64,000 nucleotides of DNA from Cymodocea nodosa (GCA_036874045.1 CM072342.1:6160501-6224500), one strand, 5' to 3'; counted from the stretch's first letter, positions 24,501 to 38,133 are shown. Notes: generated from the sequence alone by a model not told the origin. A program made the numbers and translations.

Positions 24501-27241
24501 TTTTTCTTGTAATTATATGCATCATTAAATTTTGTATCATCAAAATCTTTTGAAAAATATTTTCCTAATAATCAAGGTTGGCTGTTTGGTAGACTCTCTC
24601 CGTTGTGATGGCTGTACCTATATCTAGCCCTTCTCTACCATTGACAGGGCCTTGTCAGCCTTCAATCACTGCAAGCCTCCTGTAGATAGACCTCCTGGTC
24701 TGTCTAACAGTCGTTTTTATGGTAAAGAAATTTTTCCTGTTACTGGGAGTCTTTTTGGTGATTTCTGCTGCTGAGTAGCCTATAATATAGGCTATGATAT
24801 TACTACTGCACTACTGAAGGTGGATTCTTTCTGTCCGCCTGCTTTTCTACTGAACAACTGAAGAACACCTATTTTCAGACTTGTCTTTGGGAGATTAAAC
24901 CTGTTTTCCAACTTTCTTTTCCTAGCAACAGAGGATCCTCACCAAAAACCTATATGGCACCACTGAGGAATTGAATGGATGTAACTATTTGCTATGGGCT
25001 GAAAGTTTTAAGACATCTATTGCTGCACATCACAAGGTTAATCATCTCACTAAGCCACCATCGGATGTGAAGGATGATAAATATGATGACTGGAAGATAG
25101 AGAGGAGGATTGGTTTTAGGTATAATAGAGGGCATAGAGTCTACATATTGGCTGGTGATGGATATTCCCAAGGGTTTTACATCTTTGGCATCGTTGACAG
25201 AATCTTCCATCATTTGGCATCATTTATTAAGAATTGATTTTGAATTGAATATCCATATTTCAACATGATATCAAATCCAAAAATATTCTATTAATTCCAT
25301 GTCACCATCCATCCACTTGTTGAGGTCAGGAAGGCAGTTCTGACTGTCAATTTAGAGTTGGAAAAGAACTGAACTTAGTTTTTTTACTTCTAAGATGCTG
25401 GGATATAAATCAGTGTTTCCCTCGTTGAGTCAGTCACATGATAAATGAGATTATTTGTACAAAATATTTCTCTTTCGGTACCGTGCATCTAACAGTTTCT
25501 TGCTATTCTGTTAGGCTTTCTTATTTTTCTCACATTGTTGTTTATTTTCATTTTTTTAATGATGTCCATCATATGACTCAACAAATAAAATTTCAGGAAT
25601 GGACGTGAACTGTGGTTACTATTTGCAGAATCACACAAAATCTTCCGTACGGAAGAAAAAGGTTATGGAATCTGACATAAACAGAGCTTTGCATAATCTT
25701 TTCTCCGTCAGAATGAGATTGGGATTGTTCAATGGAAATCCTAAAAACCAAAAATTTGGGAACATTGGACCTGCTGAAGTCTGTACTCCACGGCACCAGT
25801 ACTTGGCTCTTGAAGCAGCTAGAGATGGCATCGTCCTGTTAAAGAACTCAGCAAACATCCTTCCTCTTTCTAGATCTAGAGTGACTTCACTTGGAGTAAT
25901 CGGCCCAAATGCGAACAATGCTTGGAAGCTTCTTGGTAACTATGCAGGTCCTCCTTGTAAATCAATCACACCACTGTCGGCGCTGCAAAACTACATAAAG
26001 GATGTCCGATTCTTATCTGGATGTGACACAGTAGCGTGTACTGCACCTTCAATTGGTGCAGCTGTACAACTGGCAAAATCAGTTGATTATGTTGTCTTGT
26101 TCATGGGACTAGATCAGACACAGGAGGGGGAATCGCTGGACAGAGTAAATTTGGTTCTCCCTGGGATGCAGCAAAATTTAATTACTAGCGTGGCAAAAGC
26201 AGCTAAAAGACCAGTTATCATGGTCCTATTATGTGGTGGTCCAGTTGATGTTTCGTTTGCTAAGTTTGACAATAAAATTGGGGGGATTGTATGGGCAGGT
26301 TATCCTGGAGAAGCTGGCGGACTTGCCATTGTAGAGGTTCTCTTTGGGGAACACAACCCAGGTATATCTCGTTCTGTTGTGCTTTCCTTAGAACTACATT
26401 GAAGAGTCTTATTATGTTAACTAGATGTAGCATCTCCTTTTTCTATGCACGCCCATAATCTCATCTTCTTACGAGTATGCTCATTATTGCCCAGAACCAT
26501 ATATTATTAGATTGTATTTCCTCATTATGTTAACCTATTAACCAGCTGCTTGATTGATGACATGTCTTGAAATAGATGCACCTTTAAAAGTTGACACCAA
26601 CTAAGCCAAACACATTTCATTTCAATACTCTTTGCACATGATTCCTTGCAGGAGGGAGATTACCTATGACATGGTATCCACAGGAATTCACTAAAGTGCA
26701 CATGACAGACATGAGGATGAGGCCTGACCCTGGGTCTTGCTACCCAGGACGTACATACCGCTTCTACACTGGGAATGTAGTGTTCCCCTTCGGCCATGGC
26801 CTGAGCTACTCCACTTACACCCACAAGTTTGTCTCTGTCACAAGGGATAATATCTACCTTAACAAATCCACCACCACTCTTCAAGCCCGTGAGGTACCTG
26901 ATTCTGCCACTTACACTATCAAAGATGTCGGGAACGAATCCTGTGAGAAGCTCAAGTTCACTGCAGTTGTAAGAGTTGAAAACAAGGGAAATATGGCAGG
27001 GAAGCACGCAGTGCTCCTTTTCATGCAGAAAGCTGACAGAAAAGATGGAAGCCCAATGAAGCAGTTGATTGCATTCAAGAACGTGGACTTGGATGCAGGA
27101 GAAAGAACCAAAATTAGATTCTTAATAAACCCTTGTGAGCACTTCAGCAGGGCAGATTTGGATGGTTCAAAAGTATTGGACGGTGGAAGTCATTCTCTTT
27201 TGATTGATGAGGAAGAGTACAAGATTAATGTGTTTGTCTGA
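18597..27241 (+). CDS. GH3 beta-D-xylosidase (BXL6/BXL7-like), secreted
   Basis: Glycoside hydrolase family 3 enzymes of this plant group release xylose (some also arabinose) from cell-wall xylan and arabinoxylan in the apoplast. Exons: 18597-19022, 19472-19768, 19868-20037, 20193-20290, 25597-26361 and 26652-27241, giving 781 aa, a normal length. I chose the ATG at 18597 over the in-frame one at 18480 because it places a signal peptide (hydrophobic [16 protein letters not shown]) at the N-terminus. Motifs: [42 protein letters not shown], and [10 protein letters not shown] with predicted nucleophile Asp303; the C-terminal half has [17 protein letters not shown] and a fibronectin-III-like tail. 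Intron 3 starts with GC (20038), not GT; only that junction keeps frame into YITSDCDAV. Intron 4 is 5.3 kb and contains transposon debris. Subfamily BXL6 versus BXL7 is uncertain, and substrate is inferred from family. Confidence 0.94.
20780..20960. repeat. Dispersed element copy shared with the OSCP intron
   Basis: The stretch with TTGACATGATAATTTATCAAC and CTTCTTTACCATGTTTCTAG matches, in inverted orientation, sequence at about 2125-2230 in the OSCP intron. A related diverged copy lies near 11935-12060. These look like members of one non-autonomous transposon family. Terminal repeats were not resolved. Confidence 0.55.
22130..22410. repeat. Degenerate tandem repeat of about 60 bp in the xylosidase intron
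   Basis: Four to five imperfect units alternate a T-rich tract (TTTTTTATTTTTT) with a motif like TCGATCTAATCGAAGCTCAA followed by CTTTGGTTYAATYGAAG. The unit pairs a TTCGRTYTAATCGAA half with an inverted-looking partner. It is non-coding and strand-asymmetric (pyrimidine-rich on +). Confidence 0.7.
23260..23355. mobile_element. Possible DNA-transposon end (partner family of 1495-1620)
   Basis: Sequence such as TTTCTTTCCACCATTTTTCA, ending ATACACAAACACTCC, is the approximate reverse complement of the element start at about 1500. The sequence at 23040-23170 just before it, with GCGGGCTAGTTCGGCTC, resembles the GC-rich motif runs of plant hAT-type non-autonomous elements. Only a family-level suggestion is possible. 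Confidence 0.35.
24590..25250 (+). mobile_element. Copia retrotransposon gag fragment in the xylosidase intron
   Basis: From about 24960 the + strand reads [18 protein letters not shown], then [15 protein letters not shown] and YDDWKIE. This is the characteristic start of plant Copia gag (UBN2-like) proteins. Upstream, about 24600-24950, is likely the untranslated or degenerate part of the same element. No LTR pair or pol region is seen, so this is a truncated remnant sitting in the sense direction. Confidence 0.7.
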
Positions 27242-28221
27242 AGTATGAGAGGCTATTCAGAATAAAAAGAATTCTCTTTTTTTTTTAATATGATGAATGG
27301 TCATATTTATCATTGTTTTTACAGGTGATTGACTGCTCTTTTGAAAAATATGGTCCAATTGTCTATTCAGCAGCATTTACTGTTTATTGAATGCCCTATC
27401 TCATATATAGAAGAAAAGGATTCAAACGGTGTGATTATTATTGTTATTGTTAATGTTTTCTCTTGTTAAGTGCCAGTGAAAAAAGGGTCTCCATTATAAG
27501 CAAGGCAAATTAAATATTCTGGGATGTGTGCAAGCAAAGAAGAAAATAATCGTATAAATGCCAACTTATGGTAAAAAAAAGGAGTATTGATATTAAAATT
27601 ACAGAAATTTATTTATTAGGCCAATAGGCAAAATTTGAAGTATATTAAAATTCTAGAAAAACCAAGGCGTGTCACATAAAGAATGGTAATCTGCTTTTTT
27701 TCTGTACAAAACATGTACGCATTCAAAAAAAAAAAGGGACGAAGATGTTCAACCTAGGGATTGAATCAGGCCCGTATGGTCTTATAACAGTAGAAATATT
27801 GAAGTGAATAATTTGTGCAGAAAGTGAAAAGAATTATTCTTATCTCACGAATCCAAGGAAAATAATCTCCTGTCCAACCAAATGCCCTGACTTGGAAGCA
27901 TTAACAACTATAATAATTCAATTAACTTGAATAACGATATTCGTAACGTTCATTAACAATGGTTATCGAAAATAAGAAAAACTTGTTTGTATTCAGCCTG
28001 CATGCTAACATCCAAAGAAAACACTAACGGTATTAACAATGGTTCAACTACCCAGAGAAAATAAATCCTGACGGCAAATTTACCAAGAAAAAATAAAAAA
28101 AATTGTCGCCCAAGAGACGTCAAGGCCTGCAGCTTGGGTTTCACGCCCGTCTACCCGATGGATCAAACCGCAAGTGCCACCCGAATACCCGATCAAGTTT
28201 TAGGCCACCTCTTCCCGTACG
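27242..28221. other. Convergent intergenic region (xylosidase and phosphoglycerate mutase 3' ends)
   Basis: About 1 kb separates the stop codons of two convergent genes. It should hold both 3' untranslated regions and polyadenylation signals. AATAAA-like signals are present, for example AATAAAAAG at about 27262. I see no additional gene. Confidence 0.6.
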
Positions 28222-31200
28222 TCACTGAAGCACCTCATCCAGCTTCTCTCTGTACTGTGCCAAATTCTGCAATATAACATGTAAATAACAAGTAATCAGG
28301 GGGTTGCTGATATCACTGGCTCGCTTATAAATAACAAGTGTTTGACGGAAAATTATATCGATGTATGAGTTGAATCTTGTTTTGATTCCTATTTTCGTTC
28401 CCTGGCAACTTCATACCGATTGCTAAATGTTTTCTTGTCGGCTTATGCCAATCTTGTTATGATACATCATTAGAGGTGAATGTTTCTCATTTCACATTAT
28501 TATTCTATTAAGATTAGTAGCATAAACAGTACCTCGTTTAACTGTGACTACATACATGTTACATGTAAAATTATAAAAATATATTCATTAATCTATACTT
28601 TTCTTTTCAAAAATAACCCACAAAAAACTATTAACAATTTTACCTATAACCAACTATAAATTAATTTTCAATAATGAAAAGAACGTCACTTCTAGCAAGT
28701 AAACCTTATTTCTATTTGAGAGATGTTACTTCTTATATGTGATGAAAATGTTATAAGAATAGCTATATGATTTATCCATAGTTCTAAAATGGGGAGTATA
28801 AATTTTGTTTTAAAAATTCTCTATGCCATAAATCAATTGAAAATTCAAATTTTACATAAATACCCAAACATATGTGAAAATCTTTAAAAAATTATATTTA
28901 TTTTCTTTTTCGTACAAATGGATTTGGAAGATTAGACGAGTGTAAAAATAAGTACCAATTATGAGAGAATTAATGCAAATTAATAAAGATGTAGCATAAC
29001 AAGAGAGAATATTATTAAGAATAACTTAAAGTAATAAGAAAATTCTTATATTCAAAATTTAAAGAGATTTACATAAAGGTTAATTATGAGTGAAGAAATC
29101 TTCATTCTTCCAACTTTTCAATGTGGGATTATTCTCAGTGAAATTTAGAAAAAGATCATAACATATCATATGAAACAAATACCTATCTAATATTTATTTA
29201 TATCAAAAGATTTACTGTATGGAGGAGAAATGCATACCCTACTATAAGCATAAACGCCTGTCTCAAAAGGACCTGCAGGACTACCCCTACGTATGAACTT
29301 TCCCTCCTTGTGTATGTACAACATAGGAATGCCAGTTGACAACTCAAGGCTGATAACCTGTAGCATAGGCACCTTTCTGGTCACATCCCAGAGTTGAGGA
29401 ATACATGAATAACACCAAAATAGTGCTGTTACAAGAAAACAACTACATGGAGTATCACCTCTTGAGAAGTTAACTTGTCAAGATACATTATGATCGATCT
29501 TAATGAATTCCCATGAGCAGCAATCAAGACATTCTTCCCAGCAGCCATCTCAGGCTCAATCTGTCATGCAGTGACACCTACTTTTAGCTGATAATACTTT
29601 GAATTGAAAACAAGGAACACAAAATGTATTTTCATATTACTTAGTTGGTAAAACAAGCAGCAGTAGGTATACATCAAATCATCATTAGACCAGCTAGGTA
29701 TTCTCACACTTAAAAAAAGCATGAAAATTCACGTGGGATTAGCAAGGATATGATAGGAAGCATATGAAGCTTACATGCTCTTTAAAATAAGAAACAGCTC
29801 TTTCAGCACACATCTCAAGACTCTCGCCATTTGGAGGAGGAATATCATAACTACGGCGCCATTGATGAACTTGCTCTACCCCAAATCTATCGGCTGTTTC
29901 CTTCTTGTTGAGACCCTGTAATTCACCATACCTAGGGAAGAGTAACCACAAGTCAAGGTTTTTAATTCTTGAATAAGTAAACCTGTGAAAGACAGCAATG
30001 GTTGCTTTCATACATTCTTTCATTTAACTGCCAAGCAGTTATGACAGGAATCGATTCTTTCATTGACTCTTCACTGTATATCTGGCTCCATGCTTTTGCC
30101 TGCTCACTCTCATTGTGCAAAATAACTGGAACCTGTGAACATTATAAGACTTTGTAATTGAGTAAGCATTATATATATCACAAAAATCTTGAAAGCACGT
30201 GAATTTTGTAAAAATCATATGAACAGACAATACCTTATTGGATCTGTGCTGGGTTATGGCAAGCATTGCAGTCATCTGTGCACGTATCAAAGCAGATGTA
30301 TAGATAGTGTCAACAGGTATGTTACATATTCTTTTACCAGCTTCGATTGCCTCTTCAATGCCCTTTTTCGTTAAGGGAACATCAACACATCCCGTAAAAA
30401 GATTTTTCTCATTCCACAAGGATTCTCCATGACGAATCAAAATAAGAGCAGCTTCATCTGATATTGAACACATGCAAATTATTTGAAACCTCTAACTTCA
30501 AAAAACCATAAGACACAGTGGATGAAAGCATAGTGAAACAGTAAAACTGCTTTATATGTGATCACAAGAGACAAATCTCTGCTTTCTTAAAGATGCAGTA
30601 TTTAAATCCTGTTATAAACTGACAAATTAGAAGGTAATGGAAATTTAACGGTAAACTGCCTTCTTTGTTGGCCCACTCAATCAATAAGTTAACCAGTGGC
30701 CTTAATCCCACATGGTTGGCCCACTAAATTGCGATGCCTTTTTTCTCTATTCAAGTCAATGAACAATATTTTATAATTTCTTTTGACATTTTCATCTTAT
30801 AATATAAAGAGAACCCTCCAGAAGCCAACACTAGTGAATATCTGATTTTACCCTTTGATTATTCTATAATAAAGTATCACTTCCATGCTGCAAAATTTAC
30901 CAAAAGTGGTTAATCATTTTCTTTGGTATAATTGCTACTTGTGAAAAGCAAGTCACTCATGAGTCATAACAATGCGTGATTCTATAAAGGGATCTGACAA
31001 TAAAATATATAGGTGTTCTGTACAAGATGAGTTCATGAACAGCCACTCCGACAATCATCAGAAAGCAATTGCCACATTCACTGCATTTGGATCTACACAT
31101 CTACCACAACTAATTCAAAAGGTGCACTTTTTCAAAACATGTTTCCAAAGACACCTAACCGTTGTGATTTTTTTAGGAATGTAACTTCTACATTTCAATT

Positions 31201-31858
31201 CAAAATTGGAGTCGATGAAAGTCAGCTTATAGAGAAACTGTGAAAATATTGTCCTCAAATTCTAAGGCCGTCCTTATAATTTTTGCATTTAACACAAAAA
31301 TTATCGAAAAATTGCAAATAATACTGCTTTCCAATATACTGTCTTTTGTGAAAAATCTGCAAAATCAACCGCAATTCCAAACACAACCTTTATAAGAAGG
31401 ATCAATAGTTCAAAACAATAACAAACTACCACGAACATGAGCAAGTGGAAAACAAAATTGCATCAACTTTTATCGAAGATACTGCAAAAAAAAGAAGAAG
31501 AGATAATGATAGCAGGTATGCGTGAGATCTACGTGAAAGGGTATGGCAGAAGAACTGGAAATTCTGCATGGAGACATTGAACAAAATGAGAATGGATAAA
31601 CTCACGAGGTCTCTTCCTCGAATCAACAGGTTTTGGGCTTGTAGGAAGCTTGACCGGATCAACCACAGCAGACTGAGAAGCAGATACTTGAACCAAACTC
31701 AGTCTCAAATTACTTGAGGAAAGAATTCTCTTTGATCCAAACCCAATGCTAAAATTCTTGGTAGGTGACCCTACAAGTGCACTGCGGAAAGACAAGCTCT
31801 CATGGGTGCTGTGGGCTTGAAGGGCTCCAACAGCATGTTGCCATGCGGTGGCCGTCAT
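28222..31858 (-). CDS. 2,3-bisphosphoglycerate-dependent phosphoglycerate mutase, plastid-type
   Basis: A histidine-phosphatase-superfamily enzyme that interconverts 3- and 2-phosphoglycerate through a phosphohistidine. Exons on the minus strand are 31858-31606, 30457-30234, 30132-30014, 29931-29775, 29560-29459, 29357-29238 and 28266-28222; all are GT-AG and in phase, giving 339 aa. The first 80 or so residues are Ser/Thr-rich with few acidic residues, as in a plastid transit peptide. The core begins [20 protein letters not shown] with phospho-acceptor His94; NERMYGELQG carries Glu197, and [10 protein letters not shown] carries the second catalytic His267. Plants mostly use the unrelated cofactor-independent enzyme for glycolysis, so this plastid dPGM-like protein has a less certain role. 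The start is the first Met of the transit region; an acceptor AG lies just before it, implying a 5' UTR intron. Confidence 0.95.
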
Positions 31859-31859
31859 C

Positions 31860-32129
31860 CTGTACGGTGAAAAGGCAGAAAGTGTTAAACAACAGGAAGT
31901 AAACGTAATCATTCGTTCTGCACGTACCACAACAGAAAACCAGAGAAATCCCAAAATGGGAAACGCAAACATGGTTTGTTTCTACGTCTGAATGAGGAAG
32001 GGTAGCGGGCAAGAGCATGCAATTGTTGTGACACTTGCAAAGTGGAAAAATCACGGCACCGAGGTAGAGATGTATGTATAAGAAAAAGACCAGCAAAAAG
32101 AAAAGCAAGAATTCCCTATCATCGCCCAC
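31860..32129 (-). other. Predicted 5' UTR intron of the phosphoglycerate mutase gene
   Basis: Read on the minus strand, a pyrimidine-rich tract (CTGCCTTTTCACC) and GTACAG acceptor end one base before the start codon. A plausible donor, GAGAG then GTGGGC, lies at 32129. The intron limits are inferred; a cDNA would settle them. Confidence 0.45.
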
Positions 32130-32439
32130 CTCTCGATGGCTTCACCAAAAAGAACGTTCGGATCCCCAAAGAAGAGAGAGAAGAAATCTAGAGATACATT
32201 TTTTCGGAAACCCAAATGCCAAACACCAAATGCAACGTATATTGCATTCGTTCATTGTCGTTTAAGAGCAAGATCGACAGGGCGGAAGAGGATGGGAGGA
32301 GGAGAAAATACGGAGAAAGGCGAAACCTTTTTCGAACCCAAATGTCCGATCGACGGCGAGGAAAAAGAAAGAAACGCCGAAACCTTCGAAGAAGAAGCAA
32401 AGGGGGGGTTGGTGGGGAGGGAGGGGGTGTGGGCTGGTG

Positions 32440-32447
32440 TATTTATA
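32440..32447 (-). promoter_or_regulatory. Candidate TATA box for the phosphoglycerate mutase gene
   Basis: The minus strand reads TATAAATA here, about 310 bp upstream of the predicted 5' UTR donor site, inside an otherwise GC/purine-rich stretch. Its position fits transcription starting near 32410. This is a motif match only. Confidence 0.45.
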
Positions 32448-33846
32448 CCGGAGGAAGAGATCGTTGAGTGCAAGGCGTGGGAGAAGAGATGGTGGGGGAG
32501 GGGGGCTAAGAGAAGGATCCGGTCGACACTCCAAGTCTTCCGGGGAGTGGGAAGCTCCTGGTTGGTGGACGGTGGCGGAGAGGTAGGTGGCGGTGCCGGA
32601 ACGCAGCTACGAAGACCGCGACCAACAACGCCGCATGTTGGATTTACACAACCACCCGCCCGCCTTCTCTTCCTCTTGGCGAATACACCTGCGGTTGCCG
32701 AGTCAAAGTTTGGCTGTTCCGGATGGAATATTCTCTCGAACAAGCAATGCATCGGAATATAAGAAATAATCATCCATGATAAAAAAAATTTCTCTTGCTT
32801 GGTCTAAAGGCGTATGGTCTCAAACTATTGGCTGATCTTATTATCTTTAATCTCGGAATCTTTTCTGTGACTTTAAAAATTAATCTTTACTTCAACACAA
32901 TACCGATAAATTCTAGACAGACATTATTAAAGTTTTTCATTTTAAGAAATTTGGTATCCACTTCCCTTTAAATAGATATTCCTTTCTTTCTCTCTCACTT
33001 GTTATGGTCTTCATCAAAAACATCTGTTCCTTTGAAATAGGAAATGCCAAGATTTTATTCTTTTGGAAATTAATTTTGAATTTCCTTTAGCTTTATTAGG
33101 TACTTGATAAATGTCATAAATGTACCGTTGGTAAATGTTATTTATTATTAGGTTGGTTAGGTCCTACCTGTAATTTTTCTCCTCTAAACTCTCCACTCAC
33201 TCTCTTATGAAAACTAAGTAGAAGAAAAATGAAGAAGATCAAAGAAGATGTTTTTTTTTTTACTAATGGTAGAATATTCGTTTAGATTTAAATCTAGTAC
33301 TTCTTTCCTAACAATAAAGTAGACGATCAACTACATCAAAGAAATCTTCCATAAGAAAGATCTTTAAAGTGAATATATTAGAACATTCCCATATAATGAT
33401 ATACAACCATCTCTAATACATAAATTAGTAGTCTACGTATATGTTGTTTTAAGGACTTAAATTTATCGTTATAGTTACCAATTTCTATGAGTGTTGTATA
33501 CGTATACATTTCTAGTCAGTTTTAATTCGCAAATGCTTCCGAATATATGCTAGGAGATTATCTTGTATATTGATTGTTTTTCAACCCAATTATTATTATT
33601 TTACTCTCAACCAACACATTCTTTTTCTCTTTAATGTAATGTAGTATATTATATGGTGAGATATATGTCGATGTTTTAAGGAAATTTTCAACATTTTTTG
33701 TGGATTTCGAAGTAAAATATTAATTTTTTTGAGGTTGAAGATGTCCAATGTGCGGACATTAATCGCCTTACGTTGATTGGGAATATGCGTTAAGGATTAT
33801 AAATTTATAATGGTGGAGAGTTGCATTTATGAATTAATTAAATATG

Positions 33847-33850
<4 letters not shown>

Positions 33851-33891
<41 letters not shown>
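33851..33891 (+). repeat. (AC)n-(AT)n compound microsatellite
   Basis: About 13 AC units run directly into about 8 AT units. It sits in intergenic AT-rich DNA and is likely polymorphic. Confidence 0.95.
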
Positions 33892-36800
33892 CGATACCAA
33901 AATATACTATAGATGGTCTCTACGTCAATGGTTGTATGGTTAGATCAAAACTTTCGCAAACCTCTTATATATATCTGATTAGATAGGGACGTCCAATGTA
34001 CTATTAATGGTCATGCACTACGTATAACATATATAAATATATCTGTCATTATATATATATCGCATATAGCGAGTAATTGATATCAGAATTGTAATAAGCG
34101 TTATATATTACTTCTTCAAAGGTATCAATGTAATAAAAAGATGATCATCATCATCTTTTACTTCAACCGTCTCACGGTAAATTATAACAAAAACAACTGG
34201 AAATGGAGACGAATATGTAACTTTCACCGAACCCTACGTTATTTTCGTGCACGCATGCATAACTAAATTGTATTATTAGATGAAGATATATGCGTGATAA
34301 GATTTTTATCTACATTAAAGCAGTCCTTGTTCTGTTAACTCAAAATTTCATCAACCTTTGTTAAATTCAAGTGTTGATTTTTAAAAAATAAAAGATGACA
34401 ACAAATATAAGTGAGATGAAGACGAAACCCCCGTACATGTATTAGTATATTACATAATTAACTTCGATATCCTGTGCATGCAGCCACGTCCGAGGCCATT
34501 TGATATATAATGTGTACTAAATTTTATTTTTAAAGTCAATTACCAATGAAAGGGTTCACCACTTATAAATTTAAGCTCGATCTTTGCTTATTTAATTTTG
34601 AAATTACTTTCAACACTTCTCTACTTATTCACAGATCTACGAGTCTTTACAAGGGAATGTGTATAAAACTGCTTTCATGCTATATTAAAGTTACAATTCA
34701 AAATTAATTGGTAATAAATAAATAAAATCATTTTATATAAGTTTAAATTCGATTTTTGCTTATACAATGTGACATTATTTCCAACAATATCACAAGCTAT
34801 CCTTACACTCTTTGATTTTCCGTCATCGATGTTTCTTACACGTTGTTTAAAAAATAATGTAGTAATTATTTGAATCTCACTTGAAATTTATATTCACTTA
34901 TATCTTATTAAAAAAATCTTAATTTTACTTTGATGTTTCTATCTTTATGCCTATTACATTAACCATAAGGTTATTTCATTAGGAATTATAAATTTTTACA
35001 TCGCACGCAAATAATTATAAAATTTTCCAATCATTTGTTTTGCACGGTTCATGCATGGTTAATGATAGGAGCTAAGTGAATATTCTCTACTAATTTCACG
35101 ACATGACATTAATATGAACAATTTGTTTAAGAGGGGGTTTAATAATTTTGATTGCTCAAATCATATGCTTTAGTCTTTGATTATAATTAAAATTTGATGA
35201 TCTTGACTTATGATAAGTATGCTTGTCTTGTATGATGCGACATTGGAAAATAAAAATAAAACTTTTGAGAGCACATTTCAATATAAGAGGAGGAAAAATT
35301 CAACATATATATTTACGCATGAATTCAAGGAGAGCGTTAAACAAAAGATATTGGTTAGATGAAACACATATGAAGAAAAAAAAGGAGGATTTTATTAAGA
35401 AAATGTTGTTGATTATAACAAAGGAAAAAATTATGCTTGAATTGTGTAGAGATGAGAAAATTGATTGTAACTTTTGAATATCTATTGATATCATTGCCAT
35501 AATAACAATTGGTATCATTTTAGATGATATTTTATATCATCAAAAGAGAAGATTGTTAAATGTTTTATTAATGTAATTTTGATGATAATAAAAACTAATG
35601 AGATTTATAAACCATAATGATGTAAAAAATGATTTTCACTAAATAAGTGTTAGGATTGGACTATTATTATGCTAAAAGTTCGAGCTGATATTAAAGAGAT
35701 TACCAATCCTTTTAAGTAAGCTCCTAAATCTCTCATAAGTTCTAGTTGTGGGAAGAACCATCAAGATTAACCTTCTTCTCTCATAAGTCTCTAAGACATT
35801 CTCTCATTGAATCTATAAAGTCCTTCCACTCGTCTACTTGCAAGTCTTTAAAGTTTTTACCCATCGTTTACTTATAGGTCCTTCAAATCTCTTAGCATGT
35901 CTCCCGTTGAGTCCTTTAGTGGATTCCTCAACAATAAGTTATCTTAAGTAAGGTATATAAAAAGATAAAGAAGATCAAACAAAGTAGAAAAGAAGATTAG
36001 GATGGTCAAGCTTGGAAGGAAGCAACAAAATCAATAAGTTTTTGGAAATTAACAAAAAATTAAGGACTTAAGACTTGCACTTGAAGTTTTTAGTGTCCAC
36101 ATTTGTAATAATATATGTAATTTTGTTTTTTTAGCCTAGTTTAGAATGTAAATCCCCAAGAGCTAGACTCTCATCCGTACACATACACACTAAGTTTTCA
36201 TTCATCTTATATCTTAATGTGAAAGGTAGAATGCACGGATCATGTTCATAAATTTAGAAGCCTTTTGGTAGGGTCATGCCATCAAATTCAAGAATTTTGT
36301 ATGTCATAAAATAAGCATATTGGCACGAGACAATCACCATACCATTTTATTCCACCTACATACAATGATACCATCATTTATGAAGAAAGAAGAATTTACA
36401 AAGAAAGAGCAGAATGCAATTAATTTTACAAGTATTGCATTATTTTCTGTAGATCTTTGATGTTCGTGCAGATATGATTAAGTTGATGTGCACTAAATAA
36501 TTATAAGCTTGAGAAAGTGGCAGCAGTGAAAACGAATTCTCCTTACTAATTAATTAGCTAGGAAGAGTGGTAACTTATAGCTAAGTCCTACTAAGACTTG
36601 AATTATGGTGAATGCACAAAAATTAATGTAATGAAAAATATTAAGGAAGAAGGAAAAATCTTAAAGTACAAAAACAAGTGCTTTGAATACACAGTATTGA
36701 ATTCAGTATTCCATATTGCAAATGAAACTATAGCATAAGAGTCAATCAACACTAATAACCAACTTTTTAGTTATTTAACTTTTTCCAATTTTCTTTTCCC

Positions 36801-38096
36801 GACCTTTCGAAGTTCACAAACATGTCCTTTATGACCACATAATTTTTTATTAGGTGATTATATGTATACGGCAAAATTATTATTCGAGCAAACAAGTATC
36901 GATCTTTAATACGAAGAAGGTTTGAAAATTCACCAAATTTGTCGAATTTGAAGCATTGATTTTTGAATGAAAAAATGATAGCCAATATATATTACAATGT
37001 TGCTGAACTTTTAATATATGGTAGATTATGCTACAACTATATTAATTAATTGTATAAATAGGTGTTGCCCTTACAAATAAAATAATTAAAAACCCGGGTG
37101 CTATCAGATATAAGCTCTGGTGGGAAAACTGGAGTAGAAATACATCGTAGAGTGGACAGATCACGTGACCAACGAACAGCAGTCGACCGTCACGTGGTCC
37201 AAGGAAACAGTACCTACTGCGTGCGTCCGTATACTTAACCCGATACATGGGTTATGCATGTTTCTTTTCGGAGGAGGGCAACTTGGGGAAAAAAAAAATT
37301 AAGAGTGACATTTATTTGATGGAGTAATATTATTTGTATTTTTTTTTCACGTATAAATTAACTAATTACTTATTTACTATTCATGATATTATTTTATTAT
37401 TGTAAATGATTTTACACTGTTTGTTATTTGTTAAATTTATTAAATTAGAAAAGATGGTGTCATCTCATTGTCTGCATCAAAGTAAAAATTTTGAATAATA
37501 TAATTTTTTCTATTTTTAAAATAAGTTAGTTAGTTAGTTAATTTTTTCTAATATATTATAAAAAAATTATTTGTAAAATCTGATAAGAACGTAGAAAAAT
37601 ATTTTGTTACAGACGAGAGAATTGTTCGATGTAGAAAAATATTGGAAAATGAAAGGATAAAAGTTAAAAAAAAAAAAAACATTGAAAAAAGACAATTCTA
37701 ATTAAAAGTTACTTGTAGATAATTTTAAAAATAAACTACGAAATAACAGTTATGCTTGAAGACTGAAGTATCACTGTTTAATTATTCTTCATCGAACTTC
37801 GATAGGTTAACCAGAGGTCAAACGGAAATATCCAGATCGTCGACATATCACGATAATACGTCTCTTCGTACCTGCTGAGACATGGATACGTTTAAGTAAA
37901 AAAGAATCAATCAATCTCTGTATATTTTGACGAGGCGCAGGTACTTGATTACATCCAACACTTGGGTGGGTCCCAGAGGGTAGTATGCATGGAAATGGAT
38001 CGACGTCGGCCATTCCGTGATTACACAGGAAAAGTTGGACGTCGGCCGCAGAGGGTAGTATGCATATGATGCTGTGAGAGGCCTCTCTCCCTACCT

Positions 38097-38101
<5 letters not shown>

Positions 38102-38128
<27 letters not shown>
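38102..38128 (+). repeat. (CT)n microsatellite upstream of SOSEKI
   Basis: About 13 to 14 CT units lie 265 bp before the SOSEKI start codon. Such GAGA/CT tracts are frequent near plant core promoters and may be part of this promoter. Confidence 0.9.

Positions 38129-38133
<5 letters not shown>

Noticed and set aside
32136..32773. Long open frames on both strands upstream of the phosphoglycerate mutase gene
   Set aside because: Purine/pyrimidine-rich promoter and leader DNA gives open frames by composition; no domain, and both strands are open.
35223..36250. Possible LTR retrotransposon end or small gene
   Set aside because: A TGTTAAATG opening and repeated motifs hint at an LTR, but I found no partner LTR, primer site or coding match; the short open frame has no recognisable domain.
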